Origin: Urophycis tenuis
Taxonomy: Eukaryota > Chordata > Actinopteri > Gadiformes > Phycidae
DNA length: 64,000 bases
Direction of reading: 5' to 3'
NCBI GenBank assembly: GCA_036785325.1
Contig: JAXIVH010000002.1
Span: 288,001 to 352,000, forward strand
Of the stretch, positions 32,701-43,589 are shown one piece after another. The translations under genes and the position numbers were made by a program. The notes under the pieces are model-generated. The model saw nothing but the letters and a program-made list of their open reading frames with translations. It ran no database searches and was not told where the DNA came from. Position 1 is the first letter of the stretch. Every line of letters starts with the position of its first letter.

Positions 32701-33990
32701 GACCGGAGTAGCAGCCAGACGGAGAGGAACGACGCGGAGGGGAAATTGGTGACCGGCGGAGTGGAAACCGTCGACTGGTTGTGGAGGATACCTCACGGAG
32801 TGGAACCCGTAGACGAAGCCCCCCCTCTGCCCTTGGGGCGAGCTAAGTGTTGCTTCGTGCTTGCTACATTCCCCTAGCCGCTACCCCATCACCGTATGTG
32901 CTTCTGTCGCTACCCCTGCCTGTGTGCGCGCTTCTAGCCCCATTGCCACCTGAACTGTTACAGACTGTTGTGCTTACCCCCGTTGCTCCATCACCGCACG
33001 CGCTTCTGTCGCTACCCCTGCCGGTGTGCGCTACTAGCCCCATTACCATCTGAACTACAACGGACTGTTGTGCTTACCCCCATTCACCCCTGGCCTTTGG
33101 ACTAGTGCTGTCTCTCTTCCCCTGTCCCAGCAAGCTCAACCGCGTTGCCTGACCTAATGAGTGCTGTGTTCACTTATCCACCCTATTTTACCTGGAGTGT
33201 AGTTGGATTGCCGTGTTCTCACTGTGTGCCACGTGTGGAGTGTGTTGAAATCTCTTCAGGTCACACGGGTAGCTGAGGAGACCCCACCTCCCACTTGGAC
33301 CGTGGCTGGAGCTGACCTGAGCCTCTGACTACACCTCAGATATCCTCCCTTCCCCTTGGACCCTCACACCCACACAAATATCCACTTTTAATTAATAAAT
33401 AGTACTTTTCTTTGACTCTGTTGTCCCGCTTGTCTTGTTGGTGGTCGTGTTCCAACTCCTCAAGGTTGCTACAGTGCATTCCCACCAGCACTCTATGCTT
33501 GGCGACAAAAACATGCAATGATAAAACTCTAAAATATACAATAAACACAATAAAACGATCAATAAAACCAGTCCCAATAAAACAATCAATAAAACCCGTC
33601 CCAACTGTCCTGTGACACCTGTGCCTGGCTCTTTGTTTGACACTAATATGGGTACAACATCATGTTATCATTAACAAAGCAAAACAACATCATATTACTC
33701 AAAACACAGGCAAACGCCGTTAAAATAAAATCATAGTAAACACTAAAATTAAACCTCACTGCAACACAGCTGTGTTTGGCGGTTGGCAATAGCTAACGCT
33801 AATGCCGCCTTCACATAGTGTGAAGGTCTGATTAAATATATTGACTTACCTTCATAATTGTCGATGTAACTCGATATGTACATCTTAAAGCCTTTCTCCC
33901 GCTTACTCCTGGGAGCTGACGATGCCGTCTATGATCTTATGTACATCATTAATTGTGACTTTGGGCAAGTCTTGCAGACACCGTGTATAA
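29760..33990 (-). pseudogene. SWIM zinc finger / YqaJ-type nuclease gene of ISL2EU-like element 1
   Basis: Minus-strand exons in order: 33990-33857 (LPKVTINDVHKIIDG, then REKGFKMYISSYIDNYE to a GTAAGT donor); about 31251-31000, a SWIM finger (CEAVCSCVAGKVLCNHNVAL, CxC...CxH); about 30909-30827 (GVKPGRVRDMVLMAAKP); and 30735-29760. The last exon starts RSTLYKAVQGELPDPDVL and contains the nuclease: LGCSPDGIVFD (D) and GLVEIKCPN (E-x-K), a PD-(D/E)xK signature, then YYWQVQGQLLITG. An in-frame TAA near 30344 and frameshifts near 33915 and 30600 break it. The gene converges on the transposase. LTR-like DNA of about 2 kb lies in its first intron. Confidence 0.8.
31640..33660. mobile_element. Nested LTR-like DNA in the YqaJ gene intron
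   Basis: No coding frames. At 32640-33473 a U3/R/U5-like order is visible: TATA-like CTTTAAAAG (32663), a polyadenylation-like AATTAATAAAT (33388) and an end near GTTGCTACA (33473). A G9 run at about 32491-32500 resembles a polypurine tract. The surrounding 31640-32480 and 33480-33660 look like a second, antisense LTR-like piece (AATAAATCACTG on the minus strand near 31780). TSDs were not found, so boundaries are tentative. Confidence 0.4.
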
Positions 33991-34098
33991 AAAGTCATCT
34001 TCACCACAGATAATACACACACGATCTAACCGGAAAACGGCCGGCTTACCGGAACTAAAGCGGAAATCCTGAACGTTCTAATAGTGCAACGACCCAAT

Positions 34099-34228
34099 AC
34101 GAACCTGTGTTGACCTGCGTAATATAGTAAAGGCATTTAACCATTTCATATAAACATCTATCTCCTGGGGCGAAACTCTCCAGGTGGCGTTGTCGCTACT
34201 CCTTTTCCACCCCTCCACTTGCCAAACA
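34099..34228 (+). mobile_element. LTR-like segment, right part
   Basis: Continues the sequence left of 25140 (GAACCTGTGTTGACC, CCAGGTGGCGTTGTC) and ends near TTGCCAAACA. The order of motifs matches the LTR at 56351-57736. Confidence 0.45.
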
Positions 34229-34373
34229 TGTTTTTTATATATCAGATTTTTGCACCACCTTTGTGTGTGTCTTACAACCATGGAAACAAACGTGTTTGGT
34301 AGCGAGTGGCTGCGAGTAGCTGTGCTAACTAGCAGCTCTCACGCAGGGTACTGCATTATATGGTCAGACGGAC
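34229..34373. other. Unassigned flank
   Basis: No supported feature between the LTR-like segment and the 3' end of the minus-strand LINE. Confidence 0.3.
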
Positions 34374-34563
34374 ATATTAGATTAGATTAGATTTATTTGT
34401 CCCCATGGGGAAAATTGTCTTCACAGACTGCACATTATATCACAAACAGTGGAACAGACAACGGCGGTGATTACACAACAACAGTGACAGCATACACAAC
34501 ACCGGTGGCAACATACATGACGACACAGTGAGACAGTGGACAGACATTCTTCAGACAGACAGA

Positions 34564-36140
34564 TCAGCGGGGCCTGCTGTTTAGGGCAGTTATGGCCGCA
34601 GGGATCAGGCTTTTTCCTAGACGGGCCCTCCTGAACTTGATTGTTCTGTACCTGCGTTCTGAGGGTAACGGGGTTATGTATTGGTGCAGTGGGTGAGTGG
34701 TGTCTTGTACTATTGAGTTTGCTAGGCGGTTGATGGATTTTTTATTTAGTGCTGTGAGGTTGGGTGTGGGGAGACCTATGATTTTAGCGACTGTGTTTGT
34801 GATGCGTGTGAGTTTGGTCCGATTGGAGAGAGCATGGTGAGGGAGCATGTGGAACAGTACAGAAGGATGGGTTGGATAATGCTTTGATAGAGTAACAACA
34901 GGAGGTGAGGTGCGACGTACAGACCTTTAAGTTTTCGGATGGCAGACAGTCTCTGTTGGCTTCTTTTTTGAATGTCTGTGGTGTGCTGGTCGAAGGTGAG
35001 TTTATTGTCCAGAGTTATTCCCAAGTATTTGAATGTGTTTACTGTCTCGACTGTTAGGGTGTTTATGATGGCGGGGTGCTGGGGTGAGGGGGGGTTGAAG
35101 AATAGTTCCTTTGTTTTATTGACATTGATTTGGAGATGGTTGTCTATGCACCAGCTGGCGAAGTGAGTGACTGTGTTGTGATAGTCCAGAGTGGATTGGT
35201 TGTCTGAGAGAAGTGTGAGGATGGCTGTGTCGTCAGAATATTTCAGATAAGTGTGGTGGATGAGATGCTAAGGCAGTCATTGGTGTAGAGAGTGAACAGG
35301 AAAGGGCTCAACACACACCCCTGGGGACCCCGGTGTTGATGGTGAGTACAGAGGATGTGGTTGGGCCCACTCACTAACTGCTTGCAGTCTATCGGTCAGG
35401 AAGTTGTGGGTGAGGTGGATCAGCTGGGGGCGGATATTGAAGTGGTGTAGTTTCTGGATCAGCAGGTGTTTATGCAGGGAATCAAAGGCAGAGCTGCAGT
35501 CTATAAAAAGGATCCTGGCAAAGTTGCCTGGGGAGTCTAGGTGCTGGAGGAGGAGATGCAGCAGGCAGGCCACAGCATCCTCTGTGCCTCTTTTTGCCTT
35601 GTAGGCAAATTGGAGGGGGTCCAGGTGTGGGGAGACAAGTGGAAGAATGATGTTCAGCAGCAGTCTCTCTAGGCATTTCATTAGAATGGATGTTAAGGCT
35701 ATGGGACGGTAGTGGTTAGGTTCTGTGGGTCTGTTTTTTTTTGGTACTGGGATTATGGTGGTGGTTTTCCATAGTGTGGGTATTATGGCAGTCCGGTAGG
35801 ATTGGCAGAAGAGTGAGTGCAGTATTGGAGAGAGCTCCATGGCACAAGTTTTAAGCACCATGGCTGAGATGCCATCAGGTCCTGGGGCTTTGCCAGGCTT
35901 ACAACGGCTGAGCTGGTGCCGTACCTCCTCCTCTGTGAAGGGGGCCGGTTCTTCAGGGTCTATTGGTGGGAGGGCTTTCAACAAAACCTGACACTCAGAT
36001 GAGAAATCCTGGTTGTCGTGACGGGTGAAGAATGTGTTCAGCTCTTTGGTGAAGGTTTCTGGATCGCTGACTCTGCATGTAGGTTTGGGTTCACATCCTG
36101 TCAGGATTTTCACCTTCTGAAAAGCTTGCTTGGTGTTCAT
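34564..36140 (-). pseudogene. L2-type reverse transcriptase (3' half of the split LINE)
   Basis: From 36140 the minus strand reads MNTKQAFQKVKILTG, FTEEEVRHQLSRCKPGKAPG, PDGISAMVLKTC, RPTEPNHYRPIALTSILMKC, LDPLQFAYKAKRGTEDAV and ILFIDCSSAFDSLHKHL (motif A), then SEWAQPHP where the frame is lost just before motif B (GSPGVCVEP instead of a clean PQG). The C-terminal part recovers in other frames: GITLDNKLTFDQHTTDIQKR (about 35020) and RLANSIVQDTTHPLHQYI (about 34720). Multiple frameshifts between 35020 and 35340 remove the catalytic YADD region. It is a dead copy. Confidence 0.85.
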
Positions 36141-36427
36141 AAGGTTCCGGCGCCGCAGCGAGTGGCAGCCCTACACAGCAGCTCCCGATCTATTTTCCTT
36201 TTTTCTTAGATTAAAAGTTTTTTTTTAAACTTTAATCTATATAGTACTTTAGAACTTTAGCACTAGGCTTTGGAAACATGTTTAGGCTTATATAAGGGCT
36301 CTTAAACGAGTTGAACAATAACTAGTATGTGCAGGGCAATCACCATGATCACTAAACAACAACAACAATGGACCGGTGCTTACTCGCGGGATGAGCTCCT
36401 TCAGTTCCGGGATCGACGGAGTGCTCG

Positions 36428-37177
36428 GTGTGCCCGAGGGGGATCCCGAAAGAGCTGAGGATAAAGCGGCGTGGGATTAGAGCAGGAGCCATGGTGAGGA
36501 ACAAGAAGATGGAGAGGAAGTGGAGATACAAGCCCCGTCTTCCCTCAGTTATCATGGGGAACGTACGCTCACTGCCCAACAAGATGGACAAACTATCAGC
36601 CCTCACTACTGGACAGCGCGAGTATCGGGAATGCAGTGTGTTGTGCCTGACGGAGACATGGCTGAACGGGAACATACCAGACTGCTCAGTGGAACTAGCC
36701 GGCTTCACGCTAGTTCGGGCGGACAGGGACAAACAGAGCGGTAAGAAGTCGGGTGGCGGACTTGCCATCTTTGTTAACTCCAAATGGTGCAACCCGGGAC
36801 ATGTTACCACGAAGGAAATCACGTGCATGCCCGATGTCGAGCTGTTAGCGGTGGGACTGAGACCGTACTATCTGCCCCGTGAGTTTTCGGCAGCCATTGT
36901 TGTTATTGTTTACACTCCACCATCGGCCGTAGCGGCGCGGGCTTGTGACGTCTTTCATTCTTCCGTCGCAGACCTGCAGACTAGACATCCCAACGCTCTT
37001 ATTATAGTAAACAGAGACTTTAATCATGTAAATATATCAAAGACACTGACTGACTTCACCCAGTATGTAACCTGCAGCACCAGAGGAGATAAGACCTTGG
37101 ACTTACTGTATGCCAATGTTAAGGGGGCATACAGTGCAACAGCCCTCCCCCCCTGGGCAAATCAGATCACTGCTTGA
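36428..37177 (+). pseudogene. L2-type LINE apurinic-like endonuclease domain
   Basis: Encodes the APE/exonuclease-endonuclease-phosphatase fold of LINEs: GNVRSLPNKMDKLSAL, LCLTETWLN (catalytic E), GFTLVRADRD, GGGLAIFVNSKWC, VNRDFNHV (usually GDFN; the G is changed) and LDLLYANV. In the final SDH motif region a C-run deletion near 37156 shifts the frame so that SDHC is lost and a stop follows. The domain nicks target DNA to prime reverse transcription. Confidence 0.85.
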
Positions 37178-37179
37178 TT

Positions 37180-39375
37180 CTACTGTCTCCTACATATAAG
37201 CCTCTTGTGAGGAGATAGCCCATCACCACCAGGGCTGTACAGCAGTGGTCTGAGGATGCCGAGGAGGCCCTGAGGGAGTGCTACAGGACAACAGACTGGA
37301 GGATGTTTCAGGAAGACTACGGTGATGACATTGAGGGTCTCACTCAATGCGTCACAGACTATATAAAGTTCTGTGAGGAGAGTGTTGTCCCCACCAAGAA
37401 GGTCCGCTGCTTCCCTAACAGCAAACCCTGGATCAACAGGGACATCAAAGTCCTGTTGAACCATAAGAGGAGAGCCTTCATGGTAGGAGACAATGAGGAC
37501 ACACAGAGGGAGATACAAAGAGAGCTGAGGAGGGAACTGAGGAGGGCTAAGTCCTGCTACAAAAGCAGGATAGAGGAGAAGCTGCAGCAGAACAACTCCT
37601 GAGAGGTGTGGGCAGGGGTGAAATCCATCACCGGCATGAAAACTGCCGGAGGATCACAGGAGGGGACAAAGGAATGGGCCGATGAGTTAAACCTGTTTTT
37701 CAACAGATTTGACTCACCAACTGGGGCCAGACCTTCAACCCCCCTTCCCCCCTCCTGCCCTACTCATCTCCCTGCTGGACCACCAGATCCGGGCATGGCA
37801 GCATCTGCACCTCCCCTCCCTGCACCACCCTCCCTCTCTCTCCCGTTCCACGCTCACAGGGAGGCTGGACCGATGTCCGGCCCAGAGGACAGTCACCCCC
37901 TCGCCACACCCCCGACTACACCTGTGACCGCAGTAATAACAACCCCAACCATCAGCACCAGCCACGTGAGACGGCAGCTCACAAGGATCAGGCCTAACAA
38001 GGCCAGAGGACCCGATGACATCAGCCCGAGGGTGCTCAAGATCTGTGCGGAGCAGCTGGCAGGAGTGTTCACGCACCTTTTCGGCCTCTCCCTGAGGCTG
38101 AAAAAGGTACCAACTCTATGGAAGACTTCCTGCGTAGTCCCTGTGCCGAAGAAGGGTCGTCCCAACGCTCCAGGGGACTTCAGACCTGTGGCACTAACGT
38201 CACACGTCATGAAGACCTTTGAGAGATTGGTTCTGGACCATCTCAAGCCCAGGGTGCGCGACTGCCTGGACCCATTGCAGTTTGCGTACCAGACCCACAT
38301 CGACGTGGAGGATGCCATCATCTACCTGCTTCACAGAGCTTACACACACCTGGAGAGGCCACAGAGCATGGTGAGAATCATGTTCTTCGACTTCTCCAGT
38401 GCTTTTGACACCGTCCAGCCAGACCGGCTGGCTGAGAAGCTCCTGGTGATGCAGGTCGATCCTGACATGGTGGCATGGATTACGGACTACCTCACGGACA
38501 GACCGCAGTATGTCAGACTGCGACACTGCTTGTCAGACATGGTGACTAGCAACACCGGCACACCCCAGGGAACTGTACTTTCACCATTCCTTTTCACCCT
38601 CTACACCTCGGATTTCTGCTTCAACTCCCGAACATGCCACCTGCAGAAGTTCTCGGACGACTCCTCCATTGTTGGATGCATCACAGACAACGAGGAGGAG
38701 GCGTACAGAGAACTGGTGAAGAACTTTGTGGGATGGTGTGACGGGAACCACCTTCAGCTCAACACAGGGAAAACCAAGGAGCTGGTGGTGGACTTCAGAC
38801 GCAGGAAGAGTCCCCCATTACCGGTTTCCATAAAGGGGGAAGAGGTGGAGATGGTGGATACCTGCAAGTTCCTTGGGGTGCACCTAAACAACAAACTGGA
38901 CTGGTCTGACAATACCGAGGCCCTCTACAGGAAGGGACAGAGCAGGCTGTTCTTCCTGAGGAGGCTCAGATCCTTCAATGTGTGCACTAGGCTGTTACGG
39001 ATGTTCTACCAGTCGGTGGTAGCCAGTGTCACCTTCTTCGCCGTCGTGTGCTGGGGAGGAGGCATCGGGAGCGGTGGGGCCAGTAAGCTGAACAAGCTGG
39101 TGAGGAGGGCGAGCTCCTTGGTGGGGATGAAGCTGGACTGTGTGGAGGCGGTGACAGAGAGGAGGATGAGGGGAAAGCTGCAGGCGATCCTGGACAACCC
39201 CTCTCACCCTCTCTACGCCGAGCTGAGGCAACTCAGGAGCACGTTCAGCCATAGGCTCACTCAGCCACGTGCTTCAAAGCGCTTGGGGGGCTCTTTCATC
39301 CCATCAGCTATCAGGCTCTACAATACCTCAACCACCCGCTCCCAACGTCTCGGAAGCGCCAGCACCACCAGATAA
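37180..39375 (+). pseudogene. L2-type LINE reverse transcriptase (plus-strand copy)
   Basis: Linker frame 37303-37602 (YGDDIEGLTQCVTDYIKFC, FPNSKPWINRDIK) runs to a single in-frame TGA (37600-37602), then continues in the same frame as VWAGVKSITGM. RT motifs follow: KARGPDDISPRVLK, GDFRPVALTSHVMK, PLQFAYQTHIDVEDAI, FFDFSSAFDTV (A), TGTPQGTVLSPFLF (B), KFSDDSSIVG (C) and CKFLGVHLNNKLDW, with a C-terminal domain ending IPSAIRLYNTSTT. Apart from the TGA and the endonuclease frameshift the copy looks intact, hence young. Confidence 0.9.
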
Positions 39376-39990
39376 CGGATTTGTATACTACACCACACAC
39401 CCCAGACTGTTTTCTAGCCATTTTCATCTTATGTCTGTTCATCTCATTGATAACCACTGTCCATCTGTCATCTTTCATTGCGTGCACCAGGCTGCTACGG
39501 ATGGTCTACCAGCCTGCGGTGGCCAGTGTCACCTTCTTCACTGCCGTGTGCTGGGGAGGAAGCATTGGGAGCGGTGGTGCCAGGAAGCTGTACAAGCCAG
39601 GGAGGACGGCGAGCTCTGCAGTGGGGATGAAGCTGGACTGTGTGGAGGCAGCGACAGTGAGGAGGACGAGGGGAAAGCTGCTGGTGACCCGAACTACCCT
39701 CTCAGCCTCACTATGCTGAACTGAAGCAACTGAAGCAACTCAGGAAAACATTCAGCCACATGATCACTCAGCCAAGTGCCTCAAAGTGTTTGGGCGCTCC
39801 CTCATCCCACCAACCATCAGGCTCAGGAAGCTCCAACACCACCAGACAAAAGACAAATGGAATGGACTGAACTTCACATTCACATACACCACACCACACA
39901 CCGTGGACTGTGTTCTAGCCGTTGTTATTCCAGGTCTATTCATATGTTGTATCTGGAATACCTGTATAAATTTGCACATCTTGCACCTTG
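38979..39990 (+). repeat. 0.5-kb tandem duplication at the 3' end of the LINE
   Basis: The block from GTGTGCACTAGGCTGTTACG (38979) through the C-terminal coding part and early 3' UTR is repeated from GCGTGCACCAGGCTGCTACG (39480), offset about 501 bp. The second copy is more diverged and frameshifted. The same two-copy structure appears in the minus-strand LINE at 40542-42026, so it predates both insertions. Confidence 0.85.
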
Positions 39991-40236
39991 CACTTTCCGC
40001 ATATTTGCACTATCTATCTACTTTGCATTTTGCACCATAAACAGCTATCAAGAACACTAGTATGCATACAGGTACTCACTCGTCACCGACCTGACTTAAG
40101 AGCTCGTATTTAATCTAATTTATTGTTTATTGTGTATTGACTTTAGCCAGGCTCTTACTGCACATCTATCCCATGTACTGCTGGTCACTGTGAATTTCTC
40201 CTAAGGGGGATTAATAAAGGAATATCTTATCTTATT

Positions 40237-40536
40237 TTATCTTAATTCTGTTTCAAGTTTGTTTTTATAGTCCAGTTTGGCTTTAAAAACCGCGTTCCTT
40301 ATGTTCCTGTTTGCTGCCTTGAGGCTGACCCAGTCCTTTCGCCTGAAGGATTTGTGTTTTTCCTTCATGCTCTGTTTGATTTGCGGAGTAATCCAGGGTT
40401 TGGAATTGGGATATGTCCTAACTGTCTTCGACGGGATTGTAGTGCCTATACAGAATTTGATGTAATCTGTGATGACAGAGACCCTGTCATTCAGATCCCT
40501 ATCAAATATGTCCCAGTTGGTGCAGGCCAGGGAGCC
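40237..40536 (-). pseudogene. Linker segment of the split L2-type LINE
   Basis: The minus strand encodes QGSLACTNWDIFDRDLNDRV, SVITDYIKFC and TYPNSKPWITPQIKQSMKEK, the stretch between endonuclease and RT in L2-type ORF2. It lies between the two nested LINE insertions. Confidence 0.85.
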
Positions 40537-40541
40537 TTGTA

Positions 40542-42026
40542 AGATAAGATAAGATAAGATAAGATATTTCTTTATTAATCCCCCGTAGGAGAAATTCACA
40601 GAGACCAGCAGTGCAGGGGATAGATGAGCAGTAAAGAGCCTGGCTAAATTCTATACACAATAAAAAAAACAATAGATTAGATTAAATACGAGCTCTTAAG
40701 TCAGGTCGGTGACGAGAGGACCCGTATGCATACTAGTGTCCTAGATGGCAGTTTGTGGTGCAAAATGCAAAATAGATCAAATAGTGCAAGTAGATAAAAT
40801 AGTGCAAGTATGCGGAAAGTGCAAGGTGCAAGATGTGCAAATTTATACAGGTATTCCAGGTACAACATATGAATGGTCCTGGAATAACAACGGCTGGGTC
40901 ACAGTCCAAGGTGTGTGGTGTGGTGTATGTGAATGAAAGTTCAGTCCATTCCATTTGTCTGGTGGTGTTGGAGCTTCCTGAGCCTGATGGTTGGTGGGAT
41001 GAAGGAGCACCCAAGCACTTGAGGCACTTGGCTGAGTGAGCATGTGGCTGAACGTGTTCCTGAGTTGCTTCAGTTGCTTCAGTTCGGCATAGTGAGGCTG
41101 AGAGGGTAGGTCCGGGTCGCCAGCAGCATTCCCCTCGTCTTCCTCACTGTCGCCGCCTCCACACCGTCCAGCTTCATCCCCACTGCAGAGCTCGCCTTCC
41201 TCCCCGGCTTGTACAGCTTCCTGGCACCACCGCTCCCAATGCTTCCTCCCCAGCACACGGCAGTGAAGAGGTGACACTGGCCACCGCAGACTGGTAGACC
41301 ATCCGTAGAGGCCTGGTGCACACACTGAAAGATGACAGATGGGCAGTGGTTATTAATGAGATGAACAGACATAACAGACATAAGATGAGAATGGCTAGAA
41401 AACAGTCTGGGGTGTGTGGTGTGTTATACAAATCCATTATCTGGTGGTGCTGGCGCTTCCGAGACGTTGGGAGCGGGTGGTTGAGGTATTGTAGAGCCTG
41501 ATAGCTGATGGGATGAAAAAGCCCCCCAAGCGCTTTGAAGCACGTGGCTGAGTGAGCCTATGGCTGAACGTGCTCCTGAGTTGCCTCAGCTCGGCGTAGA
41601 GAGGGTGAGAGGGGTTGTCCAGGATCGCCTGCAGCTTTCCCCTCATCCTCCTCTCTGTCACCGCCTCCACACAGTCCAGCTTCATCCCCACCACGGAGCT
41701 CGCCTTCCTCACCAGCTTGTTCAGCTTACTTGCCCCACCGCACCCGATGCCTCCTCCCCAGCACACGGCGGCGAAGAAGGTGACACTGGCTACCACAGAC
41801 TGGTAGAACATCCGTAGCAGCCTAGTGCACACATTGAAGGATCTGAGCCTCCTCAGGAAGAACAGCCTGCTCTGTCCCTTCCTGTAGAGGGCCTCGGTAT
41901 TATCAGACCAGTCCAGTTTGTTGTTTAGGTGCACCCCAAGGAACTTGCAGGTGTCCACCATCTCCACCTCTTCCCCCTTTATGGAAACCGGTAATGGGGG
42001 ACACTTCCTGCGTCTGAATAGTAGAA
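40542..42026 (-). mobile_element. 5'-truncated L2-type LINE, 5-bp TSD, (ATCTT)n tail
   Basis: TTGTA flanks both ends (40537-40541, 42027-42031). The tail, on the minus strand, is repeated ATCTT. The coding part (42010-41440) reads SIKGEEVEMVDTCKFLGVHL, SRLFFLRRLRSFNV and IPSAIRLYNTSTT, nearly identical to the plus-strand LINE at 36149-40236. A second, diverged copy of the C-terminal region follows (about 41330-40870). It is broken by truncation. Confidence 0.92.
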
Positions 42027-42031
42027 TTGTA

Positions 42032-43010
42032 GTTGGGCAACGGTGTCCTCCGACCATTGGGGGGCGTTGTAGCTCTGTGGTCTGTGGCGCTTCAGTTCTT
42101 GTCTGTACAGCGGAAGTAAACAGATGACCTTGTGGTCAGCAAGTCCAAGCATTGGATATGAACGGGCACGGAAAGCATCGGTGATATTCCCGTAGCATAA
42201 GTCCAAGATGTTTCCCCCTCTTGTTGGAATATCCACGTATTGTTGGAATGAAGGTAGCACACAGTCCAGTCTGCAACTATTGAAGTCCCCCAGAATGAAC
42301 AGCGGAGCGCCGAAGTACTTGGCTAGCATGCCATTAGCGTCCTCGGCTATTAGCTCCGCTGCTATGTTGATGTTAGCGCTGGGGTCAACATAGATGCAGC
42401 TGATCACGATAGTGGGGAATTCACGAGGGAGATAGAAGGGACGGAGGGACAGGGTCACCAATTCCAGGTTGGATGTGCACACTTTACGGTGTACCTTGAT
42501 GTTGTTACACCACCTGTCGTTGATGTAGAGACAGACCCTGCCGCCTCGTGTTTTCCCCGAGTGCCTCGTCCTGTCGGACCTGATGATGGTGAAATTATCC
42601 AAGCGCACATCAGAGTCGGGTACCGAGTCCCCCAGCCAGGTCTCGGAAAGGGCAATGATACAGATGTCCCTGAAGGCCCTTTCGAATCGGCATCATGCAT
42701 GTAATAGATCCATCTTATTACGGAGTGACCGGACATTGGACATGATGATCGTGGGGAGGGGTAGTCTGAAGGGACGTCTTCTTACTCTGCTTTGGATACC
42801 TCCACGTTACCCCCTTTTCCTCGGCTTGAGCTCCGACGGTAGAACCACAGCAGGCTTGATTTTGCTCCACAGCGAGGCCCGGTGTAGTAGGAGTTCATCT
42901 CGGCTGTAGGTGAGTAGCCGGTTGCCGGTGTCGGGCTGGAGTGCGATGCTATCGCAAATCAGCCATAGGATTATGAGAAAAATGATGGTCATCTTGTAGC
43001 TTGTTGTCAT
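42032..43010 (-). pseudogene. L2-type LINE 5' part: leader peptide and endonuclease
   Basis: Starts with MTTSYKMTIIFLIILWLICD (43010, hydrophobic leader) and LLTYSRDELLLHR. After a break, SNVRSLRNKMDLLHA (about 42745) opens the endonuclease, which continues FTIIRSDRTRHSGKTRGGRV, LYINDRWC, LFILGDFNSCRLD and LADHKVICLLPLY (SDH is ADH here). Frameshifts lie between 42700 and 42610. The 5' UTR reaches about 43122. Confidence 0.8.
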
Positions 43011-43122
43011 GGCTGATCAGTCCGATTCAGCCCACATATAACATTTAGAGTTTACACAAAACACTTTGAAAAACAAGGCACTGAGAGTGCAGTCAGTGCT
43101 GTCGCAGCAGAGCGTGCGCCAT

Positions 43123-43385
43123 CTAGCCCAGAGTGTGCCCTGGGCTAGACACCACTCGTAGCTAAATCTGAGGCATTCGAAGGGCGATCCAGTGATTTAA
43201 ATAAACAACACGATCCTGGATTCAGGGATTTAGCCAGCTACACTAACACCCCCGCCACCATCAAGAACACAAGCTAAAAACATACAGGGCTCACAACAAA
43301 ATGGTTGAGCAAACACATTATTACAGAGACTAACAACAAGAAAGCCACCATACAGAAAAAAAAGAGAACAAAGTTCACCCAAGGG
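43123..43385. other. Non-coding flank
   Basis: No supported feature; it may include the insertion edge of the L2-type LINE. Confidence 0.3.
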
Positions 43386-43389
43386 TACT

Positions 43390-43584
43390 TACAATTTCAA
43401 CAGCAACACGACCAAGTCAGCATCCGATTCGCAGTCTTCATTTTGTTCTCTCAGTTCATGCCATTCACGAAAAGCTTGCCCAATGTTTACTCGTGTCTGG
43501 CCTCTCTGTCAGTCACCCTTTTTCGCTTCTTCCATTCCTTCGACGGTGGGTCCCTGTGTCTCTTTTTAGTCGGCTGATCCATGA
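43390..43584 (-). pseudogene. Putative first exon of an unrecognised gene family
   Basis: The minus-strand ATG at about 43581 gives MDQPTKKRHRDPPSKEWKKR, then after a one-base frame change TRVNIGQAFREWHELREQNE and ending DLVVLLLKL at a GTAAGT donor near 43394. I have seen the pattern (basic start, then RVNIGxAFxxWxxLR) repeatedly in uncharacterised fish proteins but cannot name a function. No second exon is evident nearby. Confidence 0.4.
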
Positions 43585-43589
43585 TGACT

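Larger units (their letters stand above)
25141..34097. mobile_element. ISL2EU-like DNA transposon 1 (THAP transposase + SWIM/YqaJ nuclease), 9 kb with nested inserts
   Basis: A terminal inverted repeat of about 36-40 bp is present with one mismatch: left TTGGGCCGTTGCACTATTAG (25141) and the same, read inverted, ending at 34097, continuing AACGTTCAGGATTTCCG. The flanking dinucleotide is TA/AT on both sides, palindromic, so a 2-bp TSD is consistent but not provable. It contains a THAP-domain transposase (+), a YqaJ-type nuclease gene (-) and later insertions: a Harbinger derivative, a dispersed repeat and LTR-like DNA. From established knowledge, ISL2EU elements encode a THAP-type transposase plus a YqaJ-like protein. 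Confidence 0.85.
36149..40236 (+). mobile_element. L2-type LINE, near full length (4.1 kb), inserted in the split LINE
   Basis: The 5' end begins CGGCGCCGCAGCGAGTGG and the 3' end is an AAAGGAATATCTTATCTTAT-type tail. It contains an endonuclease and a reverse transcriptase. The left and right host halves rejoin to a continuous minus-strand reading frame. The C-terminal 0.5 kb and the start of the 3' UTR are tandemly duplicated (see 38979-39990). Confidence 0.88.
34374..43122 (-). mobile_element. L2-type LINE, near full length, opened by two younger LINEs
   Basis: One minus-strand element in three blocks: 43122-42032 (5' UTR, endonuclease), 40536-40237 (linker) and 36148-34374 (reverse transcriptase, 3' tail with ATTAGATTAG repeats). 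Protein sequence joins smoothly across both gaps: EDTVAQLQ at 42032 to GSLACTNWDIF at 40536, and KLETELR at about 40240 to MNTKQAFQKV at 36140. The gaps are filled by LINEs at 40542-42026 (-) and 36149-40236 (+). Confidence 0.88.

Noticed and set aside
36352..36828. Minus-strand frame opposite the LINE endonuclease
   Set aside because: It is a shadow of the endonuclease coding strand, whose motifs are clearly on the plus strand.
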